From NCBI RefSeq assembly GCF_028747805.1, contig NZ_CP114887.1:1295501-1359500 (forward strand): a stretch of DNA of 64,000 bases, in the 5' to 3' direction. Source of the DNA: Solibacillus daqui. Lineage in GTDB: Bacteria > Bacillota > Bacilli > Bacillales_A > Planococcaceae. The translations under genes were made by a program, and so were the position numbers. Under the pieces are notes generated by a model that had not been told where the DNA came from, did not search any database, and saw only the letters and a list, made by a program, of their open reading frames with translations. Below are positions 1 through 9,317 of this stretch, piece after piece (position 1 is the first letter of the stretch; every line of letters begins with the position of its first letter).

Positions 1-2
1 TT

Positions 3-773
3 AGAACGGGTGATATGGCAGCCGGTGGACAAGGAGCTCCGTTACTGTCCTATTTTGATGCCAATTTTTTGCATGCAGCTGATGTAGGGAGAGCAATTCA
101 AAATATCGGTGGCATTGGTAATGTCACGTATGTTCCAAGTGATAAGCAGCAGGCAGTCATCTCTTTTGATACGGGTCCAGGTAATGTCCTTATTGATAGC
201 ACAATACAAAAATTAACGGATGGTCAGAAAAAATTTGATCATCATGGAGAAATGGCGAGTGAGGGTAACATTTATTACGAAGCCATTCAAGAATGGATGA
301 ATCATAGCTATTACTCGATACCTTTACCAAAAACGACGGGAAGAGAATTATATACAGTCAGTTATGTAAACGATCTTATTGAGAAATTACATGGTGCGAG
401 TCTAGAAGACATGTTGGCAACGTTAACCGCCTATACGGTGGAAACCATTAAGCATAGCTATGAAAAATATTTGCCACTAAACCAAATTGATGAAATTTAT
501 ATTAATGGTGGTGGGAGCTTGAATGCCTTTATGATGACGTTGTTAGCCCAAGCATTTCCAACGAAAAAAGTATTACCTTTAGAAGTATTAGGCGTGCCAG
601 CAGTTTGGAAAGAAGCTATCGCCTTTGCACTGTTTGGTTATCAGACAATGCTTGGGCTACCGAATCAGCTACCTTCTGCGACTGGCGCAACTCGAGAAAT
701 CGTGATGGGAAAAGTGGCGTACTGTGATGGAAATCCATATGTACGTTTTGAACAATTAAGGGGTGAGATGTAA
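3..773 (+). CDS. anmK: Anhydro-N-acetylmuramic acid kinase, 3' part (5' end outside window)
   Basis: This is the C-terminal ~256 codons of AnmK, which phosphorylates and opens 1,6-anhydro-MurNAc to MurNAc-6-phosphate during cell-wall recycling in the cytoplasm. The reading frame is open to the window edge. It carries the family signature RTGDMAAGGQGAPL at its first visible residues and INGGGSLN in the C-terminal nucleotide-binding half. Family members are about 370-390 residues, so roughly 120-130 residues lie upstream. The ATG at position 15 is internal to the signature and is not a start. The stop codon shares one base with the ATG of the following ABC ATPase, so a common transcript with a peptide importer is likely, which suits recovery of wall peptides and sugars. 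Confidence 0.92.
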   Translation, partial: RTGDMAAGGQGAPLLSYFDANFLHAADVGRAIQNIGGIGNVTYVPSDKQQAVISFDTGPGNVLIDSTIQKLTDGQKKFDHHGEMASEGNIYYEAIQEWMNHSYYSIPLPKTTGRELYTVSYVNDLIEKLHGASLEDMLATLTAYTVETIKHSYEKYLPLNQIDEIYINGGGSLNAFMMTLLAQAFPTKKVLPLEVLGVPAVWKEAIAFALFGYQTMLGLPNQLPSATGATREIVMGKVAYCDGNPYVRFEQLRGEM

Positions 774-1762
774 TGGGTATTTTGCTAGCAATCGAAAACC
801 TTTCAATTGCAGTAGGCAAAAAACTCACTGGCGAACCGCTTGTGAAAAATGTGTCATTGCAATTAGAAGAAGGAAAAACATACGGTATTGTAGGGGAATC
901 TGGTAGTGGCAAAAGCTTAACCTCTTTGTCGATATTAAATTTATTAGCAGATAAATTAACCATTACAGAAGGTCAAATTCAATTTGCAGATAAGGGCAAT
1001 CTATTGTCTCTAAAAAAGAACCAGCTTCAAAAAATACGTGGAAAAGAAATTTCGATGATTTTCCAAGAGCCTATGACCGCACTTGATCCTATGTATACCA
1101 TACACTATCAATTGTTTGAAGTATTAAAATTTCATAAAAAACTCTCTAAGCAGCAAATGAATGAGCAAGTGATCAATATGCTAAATGCTGTTGGAATATC
1201 GAGACCAGAAAAAGTGTTAAAAAATTACCCACATGAACTATCTGGAGGCATGAGACAACGAATTATGATTGCTATGGCATTGCTATGTAATCCGAAGTTG
1301 TTAATCGCTGATGAACCAACAACTGCGCTTGATGTAACGATTCAAGCCCAAATATTAGAGCTGATGAAAAATTTGAAGCAGCAATATCAGTCCACAATTT
1401 TATTAATAACACATGATTTAGGGGTAATTGCTGAAAGCTGTGATGATGTTGCAGTTATGTATGCAGGACAAATTGTTGAAATTGGTAATGTGGAGGAGAT
1501 TTTCGATCATCCAAAGCATCCGTATACACAGGGGCTATTAAAGGCGGTAAACAGTATTGGCAACGAAACGCAAGAATTATATGCAATCCCAGGGAATGTC
1601 CCAACGCAAGATGAGTTTAATGAAGGGTGTCGATTTGCGTCGAGATGTCCACTTGTTATCGAAAGATGTCACAATAATGTTCCCAATCTTACGCAAATCA
1701 CACAAAGTCATACAGTGCGATGTTGGGCAGTGGAACAGGAGGGCGTATCCAATGAGGCATGA
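773..1762 (+). CDS. Oligopeptide/dipeptide ABC transporter ATPase, OppD/DppD type
   Basis: One of two cytoplasmic ATPases that power a peptide importer. It shows Walker A GESGSGKS (residues 41-48), the signature LSGGMRQR (~152-159), Walker B LLIADEP with the D-loop (~173-182), the H-loop ITHDLG, and the C-terminal peptide-transporter extension with Cys-rich CRFASRC (~286). The 329-residue length is normal for the family. It starts in a TAATG overlap with anmK and overlaps the next ATPase by 11 bp. The permeases and binding protein are not in this window and probably lie upstream of anmK. Given the neighbour, murein peptides are a plausible substrate, but this is inference. Confidence 0.93.
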   Translation: MGILLAIENLSIAVGKKLTGEPLVKNVSLQLEEGKTYGIVGESGSGKSLTSLSILNLLADKLTITEGQIQFADKGNLLSLKKNQLQKIRGKEISMIFQEPMTALDPMYTIHYQLFEVLKFHKKLSKQQMNEQVINMLNAVGISRPEKVLKNYPHELSGGMRQRIMIAMALLCNPKLLIADEPTTALDVTIQAQILELMKNLKQQYQSTILLITHDLGVIAESCDDVAVMYAGQIVEIGNVEEIFDHPKHPYTQGLLKAVNSIGNETQELYAIPGNVPTQDEFNEGCRFASRCPLVIERCHNNVPNLTQITQSHTVRCWAVEQEGVSNEA

Positions 1763-2729
1763 AGCCATATTAGAACTGAAAAACCTAAAGCAATACTTCC
1801 CCATCAAAGGCGGAATTTTTAAGCGGGTAGTGGGTCATGTCCGCGCGGTTGATGATATTTCCATTGCTATTAATGAGCAAGAAACTCTAGCATTAGTAGG
1901 GGAAAGTGGCTGCGGTAAATCCACAACAGGCAAAATGATTTTACGACTCATCCAACCTACTGACGGAGATATTTTATATAATGGACAAAATATAGCAGCG
2001 TTATCAAACGAACAGTTTAGGGCACTACGTAAAGATATTCAAATTATCTTCCAAGATCCATACAGTTCACTAAATCCCCGAATGACTGTACGACAATTAT
2101 TGTTAGAGCCGATTTTAACGTATAAATTGATGCCTAAACAACAAGCAGAACATGAAATTATAGAAATCTTAAAACATGTTGGATTAACAGAAAAAAGTTT
2201 ATCTAAATACCCACATGAATTTTCAGGTGGACAAAGACAGCGCATTAGTATCGCACGTGCATTAGTATTAAAGCCAAAGTTTTTAGTGTTAGATGAACCT
2301 GTTTCCGCGTTAGATGTGTCAATCCAAGCACAAATTTTAAATTTATTGAAAAAATTACAACAACAATACCAACTAACATACTTATTTATTTCACATGATT
2401 TAAATGTTGTACGTCATGTAAGTGATCGAATTGCTGTGATGTATTTAGGTCATATTGTAGAAATTGCACCAGCACAAGAGCTATTTGAAAATCCGAAGCA
2501 CCCATATAGTCAGGCACTCATATCGGCAATTCCTAAAAAGCATCCGAATGATTCTGTAGAGCGGATTATTTTAAAAGGGGAAATCCCAGACCCTTCGAAT
2601 CCACCCGAGGGCTGTCCATTTCATACACGCTGCTTATATGTACAAGAACAATGTAAATCTGGCACCATTCCAAGTTTTCAAATTTCAGAACAGCATGATG
2701 TAAAGTGTGTCTTATATGAAAATGCATAA
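1752..2729 (+). CDS. Oligopeptide/dipeptide ABC transporter ATPase, OppF/DppF type
   Basis: Second ATPase of the heterodimeric pair, 325 residues. Walker A GESGCGKS (~50-57), signature FSGGQRQR (~157), Walker B FLVLDEP, H-loop SHDLN, and a C-terminal CPFHTRC segment typical of OppF/DppF. The frame is open further upstream, but the ATG at 1752 follows GGAGG at about 1739-1743 with good spacing and aligns with the usual OppF N-terminus (ILELKNLKQYFPIKGG), so it is chosen. The 11-bp overlap with the upstream ATPase implies translational coupling. A terminator follows directly, so this is the last gene of the operon. Confidence 0.93.
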   Translation: MRHEAILELKNLKQYFPIKGGIFKRVVGHVRAVDDISIAINEQETLALVGESGCGKSTTGKMILRLIQPTDGDILYNGQNIAALSNEQFRALRKDIQIIFQDPYSSLNPRMTVRQLLLEPILTYKLMPKQQAEHEIIEILKHVGLTEKSLSKYPHEFSGGQRQRISIARALVLKPKFLVLDEPVSALDVSIQAQILNLLKKLQQQYQLTYLFISHDLNVVRHVSDRIAVMYLGHIVEIAPAQELFENPKHPYSQALISAIPKKHPNDSVERIILKGEIPDPSNPPEGCPFHTRCLYVQEQCKSGTIPSFQISEQHDVKCVLYENA

Positions 2730-2736
2730 ATACCTG

Positions 2737-2774
2737 AAAAATCTAACACTTTCTCTAAGGGGTTAGATTTTTTT
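2737..2774 (+). terminator. Rho-independent terminator of the anmK/opp operon
   Basis: AAATCTAAC and its complement GTTAGATTT flank a ~13-nt loop and run into a T tract, 8 nt after the OppF-type stop codon. Confidence 0.8.
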
Positions 2775-2873
2775 GTTCATAGAAAAATAATAATGAAAAA
2801 GGCGGTTTTTCTTGAGATACATGTCTTAGTCATGTAGCATATTATTGAGACAAAAGAAAAAGGTGAACGATGT

Positions 2874-4118
2874 ATGGAACAATTATTACAGGCAATTCAA
2901 GAGGGCGATATCCAGTTAGTTAATCAACTTCTAGAATCATTTTTAGTAGATGCAGAACCGGCTGCACAGTACGAAATCGCGGAAGCCTTATTACACTTTG
3001 GTTTTTTAAGTGAGGCAGATCGTGTGTTTGAACATTTACAATTTTTATTCCCAGAGGAAGCGCAAATTTCCATTGATCGTGCAGGAGTTTTAATCGAATT
3101 AGGCGAAGAAGATGAGGCACTAGATTTATTGATGGCTGTATCAGATGATGTGCCAGAATATCCGCAGGCATTATTAGTATTAGCGGATTATTATCAAATG
3201 CAGGGGCTATTTGAAGTAGCAGAACAAAGAATTAATGAAGCATTGCAATTATTACCGAACGAAGCATTGTTACAATTTGCAAAAGCCGAGCTCTTATTTG
3301 AAACAGGCCGTTTTTCTGAAGCCGCTCGCATTTATGAAGAATTATATGAAATGGATAAAAAGTTTGCAGGTACGATTTTAGCGCAACGCTTAGCAGAAGT
3401 ATATCGTGCAGGTGCAGCATATGAGTCAGCACTTGATTTTTATATGGAAGCGCTAGAAGAGGAAGTAACCGCTGATTTATTATTTGGTTCTGGATATGCA
3501 GCCTTCCAAATAGAAAAATTTGACTTAGCAATTAAACAGCTAGAAGATTTAAAGGAATTAGACCCTGATTATTTTTCAGCCTATTTATTATTGGCAGAAA
3601 GTTATTCGATGCAAGAAGATAATAAACGTGCTTTAAAAGTCATTCAAGAAGGCTTGAAGCGCGATGAATATGATAAGTCGTTGTATTTATTCGCCGGTAA
3701 GATGGCATTGAAAAACAGTATGCCGACAGAAGCTATTGGCTATTTAACAGAGGCAATCGCATTAGATCCAGAATATATGGAAGCCATTATGGTGCTTATG
3801 TCTGTGTATAGTCAGCAAGAAAGTTACGAAGAAATTATTTCACTATATGAACAACTTCAGCAATATGACTTTGAATGGGTGTCAATATATCCATTTGTTG
3901 CAAATGCATTCAATGAAGAAGAACTGTTCGATAAAGCATACGAAATTTACAAAGAGGCATATAATGAGTTTAACGAGGATGTTGAATTTTTAGAAAAATA
4001 CTGCCTATTCTTAGTAGAAGATGGAAAACGTGAGGAAGCGAAACAAATTGCGGAGCGTTTAGTACAGCTCCAACCTTCTGAACAGCAATGGATTGACCTA
4101 TTAGAACGCTTTGAGTAA
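2874..4118 (+). CDS. ypiA: TPR-repeat protein YpiA
   Basis: A 414-residue, strongly acidic all-helical protein made of consecutive tetratricopeptide repeats from start to end (repeated A..Y..ALEL/LLPNEA, LDPEYMEA type units). It has no signal peptide or membrane segment, so it should be a cytoplasmic protein-protein interaction scaffold. Length and position directly before ypiB, ypiF and qcrA match B. subtilis YpiA (~423 aa). AAAGGTGA at ~2859-2866 supports the ATG at 2874; the out-of-frame ATG four bases earlier gives no protein. The biochemical role is not established. Confidence 0.88.
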   Translation: MEQLLQAIQEGDIQLVNQLLESFLVDAEPAAQYEIAEALLHFGFLSEADRVFEHLQFLFPEEAQISIDRAGVLIELGEEDEALDLLMAVSDDVPEYPQALLVLADYYQMQGLFEVAEQRINEALQLLPNEALLQFAKAELLFETGRFSEAARIYEELYEMDKKFAGTILAQRLAEVYRAGAAYESALDFYMEALEEEVTADLLFGSGYAAFQIEKFDLAIKQLEDLKELDPDYFSAYLLLAESYSMQEDNKRALKVIQEGLKRDEYDKSLYLFAGKMALKNSMPTEAIGYLTEAIALDPEYMEAIMVLMSVYSQQESYEEIISLYEQLQQYDFEWVSIYPFVANAFNEEELFDKAYEIYKEAYNEFNEDVEFLEKYCLFLVEDGKREEAKQIAERLVQLQPSEQQWIDLLERFE

Positions 4119-4130
4119 AGGGAGGATCAC

Positions 4131-4679
4131 ATGTTGGCTTATTCCGTACCACTCAATGAAAAAAGAGTTTTCATTCGATGGTTTTTGAAAAATTATCAAT
4201 TAAAACGACGTGAAGGTGTATGGATTTTAAATTATTTATTAAGTAATGAAGCGTTACTTGAGCATGTGCATTTTGTGGATGAAGCGCATTATTGTCCACG
4301 TGCCATTGTGATGTCCACCGTCGACACAACGAGCATACCGTTCCGTTTTTATAAAGATAATATTATGACTTCAGATGCTGAAAAGGCATTCCATGATTTA
4401 CGAATTAATTCGACTGATGAAATATATTTTCAATTAAATTTCCCGAGCATCCCGCCAAATCCACTTTATTTGGCGGTGCTTGAAGAAAATCCATATGCAC
4501 CGGATATTTTTATTCATGAAAAAGACCGTGTAGCAGCCCAACAATTATTGGAAAATAGTGTTTTAGAATTTCAAGAACATATGTTGTTAAAACAAATAGA
4601 CGAAGCACTTGATACAGGTGATAAGGAGCGTTTCTTCGAGTTGTCCAATTTATTGCAAGCTTTGAAACATTCAAAGTAA
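4131..4679 (+). CDS. ypiB: YpiB, UPF0302 family protein
   Basis: A 182-residue soluble protein of the UPF0302/YpiB family, recognised from the N-terminal block (RWFLKNYQLKRREGVWILNY) and from its place between ypiA and ypiF. It starts 12 bp after ypiA behind GGGAGGATC, so the two genes are co-transcribed. The central segment (PRAIVMST... FRFYKD) and the C-terminal acidic helix are typical. The family has no demonstrated biochemical activity. Confidence 0.88.
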   Translation: MLAYSVPLNEKRVFIRWFLKNYQLKRREGVWILNYLLSNEALLEHVHFVDEAHYCPRAIVMSTVDTTSIPFRFYKDNIMTSDAEKAFHDLRINSTDEIYFQLNFPSIPPNPLYLAVLEENPYAPDIFIHEKDRVAAQQLLENSVLEFQEHMLLKQIDEALDTGDKERFFELSNLLQALKHSK

Positions 4680-4757
4680 AATTTTATTTGAAATCGTCGA
4701 AAAAAATACCTTTATTAGAAATTAAGTTTAGAAGTGTTATTAGGAGGAAAAATAATA

Positions 4758-5204
4758 ATGATTTATAAAGTAAGTGATGTCGAACAATTTCAATCTCAAA
4801 AACAATTTATCGATACAGCAATCGTCCCATTAGTACAATTAGATTTTTCCGAAGTTGGAATGAAGCAGGCAAGTTCTGCTTCTGAATACTTAATGTCTTT
4901 GACTACATTTATAGAACAACAATTGCATGGACGCTTAATGTTATTACCACCTTTTTCGTATACGAAATTAACAAAATCTTCAGAATCAGCAATTTCTATT
5001 GAAAATGAATTAATAGAAGCAGGATTTAAATCGGTTATTTTTGTGACATGTGACCACGAATGGACGGCATTAAAAGAACGAATAAATGTACTATGGTTAC
5101 CGGCAATCCCTTTAGAATCAATGGATAAGACCGTAAAGCAGCGCATTTTAGAAGATCAATTAAAACAAGTGCTGCCGGTATTAACTTCCGTTTGGGCACA
5201 GTAG
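4758..5204 (+). CDS. ypiF: YpiF-like protein (DUF2487 family)
   Basis: A 148-residue cytoplasmic protein that matches YpiF in position immediately before qcrABC and in character (short alpha/beta protein with an IVPLVQLDFSEVGMKQASSA block). The ATG at 4758 is chosen because TAGGAGG lies 11 bp upstream; an in-frame ATG at 4734 would sit before that ribosome site. B. subtilis YpiF belongs to the same locus, but its function is not defined. Confidence 0.8.
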   Translation: MIYKVSDVEQFQSQKQFIDTAIVPLVQLDFSEVGMKQASSASEYLMSLTTFIEQQLHGRLMLLPPFSYTKLTKSSESAISIENELIEAGFKSVIFVTCDHEWTALKERINVLWLPAIPLESMDKTVKQRILEDQLKQVLPVLTSVWAQ

Positions 5205-5260
5205 ACGTCACTACTTTCATTAAATGTTCACAATCTACACAAATGGAAATGAATGCTATA

Positions 5261-5289
5261 TTGACCAACTTATTTACTTGATATATCAT
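5261..5289 (+). promoter_or_regulatory. Candidate sigma-A promoter for qcrABC
   Basis: TTGACC (5261-5266) and TATCAT (5284-5289) are separated by 17 bp, about 75 bp upstream of the qcrA start. It is the best -35/-10 pair in the ypiF-qcrA gap. Confidence 0.55.
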
Positions 5290-5364
5290 ATATATGTCCT
5301 AGTTATTTACTATTTTTGAAAGTATGTCCGTTGGACTGACCTTTTAGTAAGAGGGGGGAAAAGG

Positions 5365-5868
5365 ATGAGTAATAATCGAGTTACAAGACGTCAATTTTTA
5401 ACATATTCACTTACTGGGGTAGGTGGATTCATGGCTGCTGGTATGTTAATGCCGATGGTTCGCTTTGCGGTTGACCCAATTCTTCAAACGAAAGAAGAAG
5501 GGGAGTTTGTATTAACGAGCCAAAAAGTTGCGGAAATTACAGACGCTCCTGTTAAAGTTGACTTCTCGTATGAGCAAACGGATGGTTGGTATAAATCAGA
5601 GGTTTCGGATTCAGCTTGGGTTTACAAAGAAGGCGACCTAATCATTGCATTATCACCTGTATGTAAGCACTTAGGTTGTACGGTAAACTGGGCTAGTAAT
5701 TCAGATCACCCGGACCAGTTCTTCTGTGCATGTCACGCAGGACGTTATGAAAAAACTGGTGTAAACGTAAAAGGAACACCACCACTTGGACCACTTGATC
5801 AATATGAAGTAGATGAAAAAGATGGTTTCTTAATGCTTGGGAAAAAAATCGCAAACACACACAGTTAA
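5365..5868 (+). CDS. qcrA: Menaquinol:cytochrome c reductase Rieske iron-sulfur subunit QcrA
   Basis: Electron-transfer subunit of the bc-type complex III that oxidises menaquinol. The N-terminus has a twin-arginine-type motif (TRRQFLTY) followed by one hydrophobic segment (~12-35), so it is Tat-exported and membrane anchored. The Rieske [2Fe-2S] site is complete: CKHLGC (~100-105) and CACHAG (~121-126). The 167-residue length is normal for Bacillus QcrA. The ATG follows a strong AGAGGGGGGAAAAGG ribosome site. qcrB and qcrC follow in an operon. Confidence 0.97.
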   Translation: MSNNRVTRRQFLTYSLTGVGGFMAAGMLMPMVRFAVDPILQTKEEGEFVLTSQKVAEITDAPVKVDFSYEQTDGWYKSEVSDSAWVYKEGDLIIALSPVCKHLGCTVNWASNSDHPDQFFCACHAGRYEKTGVNVKGTPPLGPLDQYEVDEKDGFLMLGKKIANTHS

Positions 5869-5890
5869 TTAAGTTAGGGGGTACGACACA

Positions 5891-6565
5891 GTGCTAAATA
5901 AAATTTATGATTGGGTCGATGAACGTTTAGATATTACTCCTATTTGGCGTGATATTGCCGACCATGAAGTGCCAGAGCACGTTAACCCTGCCCATCACTT
6001 TTCAGCATTCGTATACTGTTTTGGTGGATTAACATTCTTCATTACAGTTATCCAAATTCTATCAGGTATGTTTTTAACAATGTATTATGTACCAGACGTA
6101 GAAAATGCTTGGAAATCAGTTTACTATTTACAAAACGAAGTAGCGTTCGGTGAAATTGTTCGTGGTATGCACCACTGGGGAGCTTCACTTGTAATCGTGA
6201 TGATGTTCTTACATACACTTCGTGTATTCTTCACGGGATCATACAAAAAACCTCGTGAATTAAACTGGTTAGTTGGTGTAGGTATCTTTGCAGTAATGTT
6301 AGGTTTAGGCTTCACAGGTTATTTATTACCTTGGGACATGAAAGCGCTATTCGCGACTAAAGTAGGTATCGAAATTGCAGCCTCTGTTCCGTTTTTAGGT
6401 GAAACAATTAAGGTTTTACTTGCTGGAGATTCAACAATTCTTGGTGCGCAAACATTAACTCGTTTCTTTGCGATTCATGTATTCTTCTTACCAGCAGTAT
6501 TATTCGCTTTATTGGCTGTTCACTTTATTATGATCCGCCGACAAGGTATTTCAGGTCCTCTATGA
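5891..6565 (+). CDS. qcrB: Menaquinol:cytochrome c reductase cytochrome b6 subunit QcrB
   Basis: A 224-residue, four-helix cytochrome b6-type membrane subunit carrying the b hemes and quinone sites. Conserved HHWGAS and HVFFLP segments and paired histidines in helices 2 and 4 are present, and GFTGYLLPWD marks the quinone-site loop. It begins with GTG at 5891, 14 nt after a GGGGG run; the encoded LNKIYDWVDERLDITP is the normal QcrB N-terminus, so the non-ATG start is well supported. Second gene of qcrABC. Confidence 0.97.
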   Translation: MLNKIYDWVDERLDITPIWRDIADHEVPEHVNPAHHFSAFVYCFGGLTFFITVIQILSGMFLTMYYVPDVENAWKSVYYLQNEVAFGEIVRGMHHWGASLVIVMMFLHTLRVFFTGSYKKPRELNWLVGVGIFAVMLGLGFTGYLLPWDMKALFATKVGIEIAASVPFLGETIKVLLAGDSTILGAQTLTRFFAIHVFFLPAVLFALLAVHFIMIRRQGISGPL

Positions 6566-6605
6566 TCTGAAGCGATTCGTATGATTTACTAAAGGAGGGG
6601 ACAAT

Positions 6606-7397
6606 ATGCATCGCGGAAAAGGTATGAAGTTCGTAGGCGATTCACGTGTAAAAGCAAATGATCGTATGCCGAACGTGCCAAAAGATTATTCCGAATATCC
6701 AGGGAAAACAGAAGCTTTCTGGCCTGACTTCTTATTAAAAGAATGGATGGTTGGTGCGGTTTTCTTAATTGGTTATTTATTATTAACTGTCGCTCACCCT
6801 TCACCACTTGAAGGCCCGGCAGATCCAACAAACTCATCTTATATTCCGTTACCAGACTGGTACTTCTTATCAATGTACCAATTATTAAAATACTCATATG
6901 CCTCTGGTCCTTATAACGTAATCGGAGCTATGATTATCCCTGGTATCGCATTTGGTGCATTAGCATTAGCGCCATTCTTAGATACAACACCAGATCGTCG
7001 TCCATCAAAACGTCCATTACCAACAGCATTTATGTTATTAGCTGTAGCTGCACTTATTTATACAACTTGGGAATCTGTACAAGCTACTAACTGGGAAGCT
7101 GTTGAAGCTCAAGGTGTAATTACGGACAAGCATTTAGGTTTATTACCTGATGTTGAAGTTGATGAAACGTCACAAGGTTATGAAATATTCCAATCACAGG
7201 CATCATGTATTGGATGTCACGGTGGCGATTTAGCCGGTGTATCTGGTCCGATGTTATTAGGCAATGAATTAACTGCTGAAGAAGTAGCTGAAGTAATTGC
7301 AAATGGCCGTGGTGGTATGCCAGCTGGTACATTTACAGGTACTGACGAAGAGTTACAAGTTTTAGCTGAGTTCATCGCAGGATTAAAAGAACAATAA
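6606..7397 (+). CDS. qcrC: Menaquinol:cytochrome c reductase cytochrome b/c subunit QcrC
   Basis: A fusion of a subunit-IV-like membrane part (three hydrophobic helices, ~45-65, ~110-125, ~140-155, with PDWYFLSMYQLLKY) and a C-terminal extracytoplasmic c-type cytochrome. The heme attachment motif CIGCH lies at ~201-205, and GGMPAGTF near 240 supplies the likely Met ligand. This b/c fusion is typical of low-GC Gram-positive complex III. A strong AAAGGAGGGGACAAT precedes the ATG. A terminator 14 nt after the stop ends the operon. Confidence 0.97.
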   Translation: MHRGKGMKFVGDSRVKANDRMPNVPKDYSEYPGKTEAFWPDFLLKEWMVGAVFLIGYLLLTVAHPSPLEGPADPTNSSYIPLPDWYFLSMYQLLKYSYASGPYNVIGAMIIPGIAFGALALAPFLDTTPDRRPSKRPLPTAFMLLAVAALIYTTWESVQATNWEAVEAQGVITDKHLGLLPDVEVDETSQGYEIFQSQASCIGCHGGDLAGVSGPMLLGNELTAEEVAEVIANGRGGMPAGTFTGTDEELQVLAEFIAGLKEQ

Positions 7398-7410
7398 ATA
7401 TTCAAAAGGG

Positions 7411-7437
7411 GGGCCAAGCTTTTGGCTCTCTTTTTTT
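7411..7437 (+). terminator. Rho-independent terminator of qcrABC
   Basis: GGGCCAA pairs with TTGGCTC (one G-T) around a 4-nt loop, followed by seven T residues. Confidence 0.85.
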
Positions 7438-7445
7438 ATGACTAT

Positions 7446-7496
7446 AAAAGTATTAATTTTCCAATGGAATCCACTGTCAAAAAACATCATTTCACG
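7446..7496 (+). repeat. Short dispersed intergenic repeat, copy A
   Basis: AAAGTATTAATTTT followed by CA.TG.AATCCA and AAAAAACA.CATTTC is shared with the segment upstream of dapB (16421-16480), with a weaker copy at 9061-9110. Identity was judged by eye. Confidence 0.45.
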
Positions 7497-7584
7497 CGAT
7501 TTGTGTTTTTCTAAAGTAAAAAGCATCCAAAAGGTAATTTATTGACAATAAATTTAATAGAAAAATGTAAAATGCTGTGAATAC

Positions 7585-7612
7585 TTGCACAACCTCTCTT
7601 TCGGTATATAAT
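7585..7612 (+). promoter_or_regulatory. Candidate sigma-A promoter for ypjA
   Basis: TTGCAC (7585-7590), 16-bp spacer, TATAAT (7607-7612), about 70 bp before the ypjA start codon. Confidence 0.55.
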
Positions 7613-7682
7613 AAAAGACGTACATATTATTTTAAAGTTGCACAAAATACATAAAGACAAATAGTAGGTTGAAGGAGAAAAT

Positions 7683-8282
7683 ATGAAAGCATATGCTATG
7701 CAAGCTTGGTATTTAATGAACCACCGCGTATTTTTAACGTTGTTGCTTATCGTAAATTTGTTTGGAACAATTTATGGCTATTATTGGTATCGAGGTCAGC
7801 TTGCGGTGACAGAGCCAATATATTATATTTTTGTGCCTGACTCACCAACAGCGAGTTTGTTTTTTTGCTTAGCAGTGATTGGTTGGTTGTTCGGCAAAAA
7901 TTATAAATTAATGGAAGTATTAGCGCTCATTACATTGGTGAAATATGGGTTATGGGCAGTAGTAATGAACCTATTAACCTTTGCTGAAATGGGCTATTTG
8001 GAGCCAGAAAGCTGGATGTTAGTAGTATCGCATTTTTTAATGGCGGTGCAAGCAGTGCTCTATTTACCGAAATATCGCTTTACAAAGTGGCACGTAATGG
8101 TTGCGGCGATTTGGACATTACATAATGATGTGATTGATTATTTATTTGGGCAAATGCCGTTTTATCGTGTAATTAATGACTATCCAAGTCAGATTGGCTA
8201 CTTTACATTTTGGCTTTCGATTGCATGTATTCTACTTGCATATGTAGAAAGTTACAAGCGCGAATATTTGCATCGACAATAG
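7683..8282 (+). CDS. ypjA: YpjA, DUF1405 integral membrane protein
   Basis: A 199-residue polytopic membrane protein with about six hydrophobic helices (near 17-33, 55-70, 78-95, 105-123, 130-145, 170-188). It has the DUF1405/YpjA pattern and lies directly after qcrC, as ypjA does in B. subtilis. The ATG follows GAAGGAGAAAAT. No catalytic motif is evident and the function is unknown. In B. subtilis ypjB follows, but here the next gene is a YugP-type protease. Confidence 0.85.
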   Translation: MKAYAMQAWYLMNHRVFLTLLLIVNLFGTIYGYYWYRGQLAVTEPIYYIFVPDSPTASLFFCLAVIGWLFGKNYKLMEVLALITLVKYGLWAVVMNLLTFAEMGYLEPESWMLVVSHFLMAVQAVLYLPKYRFTKWHVMVAAIWTLHNDVIDYLFGQMPFYRVINDYPSQIGYFTFWLSIACILLAYVESYKREYLHRQ

Positions 8283-8334
8283 AAACCCTTTAAAATTAAA
8301 GGAGATTGTAAGATATAGAAGGGAAGTTCAAAAA

Positions 8335-9015
8335 ATGGGAATGTATATTGTATACTTTATCATCATTATGCTGTTACCTTTATATGCGCAAATGAAAGTA
8401 AAAGGCACATATAAAAAGTTCGCTCAAGTTCCAGCTGAAAAAGGAATGACAGGTGCACAAGTAGCACGTTACATTTTAGATCAGCATGGCTTAACAGATG
8501 TTCGAGTTGTACCGACTCAAGGGTATTTAGCAGACCACTACAACCCAGCAACGAAAACAGTAGCCTTATCTGAAGATAACTATTACAATTCGTCAATTGC
8601 TGGAACGGCAGTAGCTGCGCACGAAGTTGGACATGCGATTCAGCATGCAGAGGCGTATTCGTTTTTAACATTACGCGCTAAATTAGTGCCGGTTGCGAAT
8701 ATTTCATCAAACATGTCATGGATTTTCGTTATGATTGGTATTTTTGCATCGTCTACAGGTTTTTTAGCACTAGGCATCGTTTTACTTCTTGCAGGGGTAC
8801 TCTTCCAAGTTGTAACATTACCAGTAGAGTTTGATGCGTCAAAGCGTGCAATGAATGAAGTAGTAGCATTAGGGATTATTAATAACAATGAAGAGCGCTC
8901 TGCACGTAAAGTGTTAAATGCAGCAGCAATGACATATGTAGCAGCAGCAGCAGTTGCCATTATGGAGTTACTACGTTTAATTTTAATCTACACAGGCATG
9001 AATAACGAAGATTAA
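8335..9015 (+). CDS. YugP-type zinc metallopeptidase (membrane)
   Basis: A 226-residue membrane protein of the Zn_peptidase_2/YugP family. It has an N-terminal hydrophobic segment (~2-17), the zinc motif HEVGH with AAHEVGHAIQHAEAY at ~100-114, two central hydrophobic helices (~130-165), and a C-terminal hydrophobic segment. Length matches B. subtilis YugP (~225 aa). In B. subtilis yugP is elsewhere in the genome, so this location is a rearrangement. The substrate is unknown. A GGGAAG ribosome site precedes the ATG, and a strong terminator follows. Confidence 0.9.
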   Translation: MGMYIVYFIIIMLLPLYAQMKVKGTYKKFAQVPAEKGMTGAQVARYILDQHGLTDVRVVPTQGYLADHYNPATKTVALSEDNYYNSSIAGTAVAAHEVGHAIQHAEAYSFLTLRAKLVPVANISSNMSWIFVMIGIFASSTGFLALGIVLLLAGVLFQVVTLPVEFDASKRAMNEVVALGIINNNEERSARKVLNAAAMTYVAAAAVAIMELLRLILIYTGMNNED

Positions 9016-9024
9016 TTATAAGGG

Positions 9025-9057
9025 AGTTAGGCGAAAAAACGCCTAACTTCTTTTTTA
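9025..9057 (+). terminator. Rho-independent terminator after the YugP-type gene
   Basis: AGTTAGGCG / CGCCTAACT with an A6 loop and a following run of six T residues. Confidence 0.92.
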
Positions 9058-9060
9058 TTG

Positions 9061-9110
9061 GATAGGGAGTATTGGTTTTCAATGAAATCGACAACTATAA
9101 AGACATAATT
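9061..9110 (+). repeat. Short dispersed intergenic repeat, copy C (degenerate)
   Basis: ATAGGGAGTATTGGTTTTCAATGAAATC resembles ATAGGAAAGTATTAATTTTTCATTGAAATC upstream of dapB when gaps are allowed; the resemblance fades after that. The rest of the gap up to the rocD terminator shows nothing clear. Confidence 0.3.
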
Positions 9111-9231
9111 TGGAGTGAAATAAGTAATCAATAGTAATATGTCTAAAATGCTAGTTGCCAATCGTTTATAAAAAAATGATATATTAATTTGTCCGTAGAT
9201 TGAATGAACATACTTTAAGTCTGTTCAAATG

Positions 9232-9268
9232 AAAAAACTGCGTGAAATGAGCAGTTTCACGCAGTTTT
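9232..9268 (-). terminator. Rho-independent terminator of rocA-rocD
   Basis: A perfect 14-bp stem (AAAACTGCGTGAAA and complement) with a 7-nt loop. On the minus strand it ends in TTTTTT, about 50 nt after the rocD stop. Confidence 0.9.
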
Positions 9269-9317
9269 GAGCGATTTTTATTTACTTATAGTACCTAATA
9301 AAGAGCGATTAATTTAT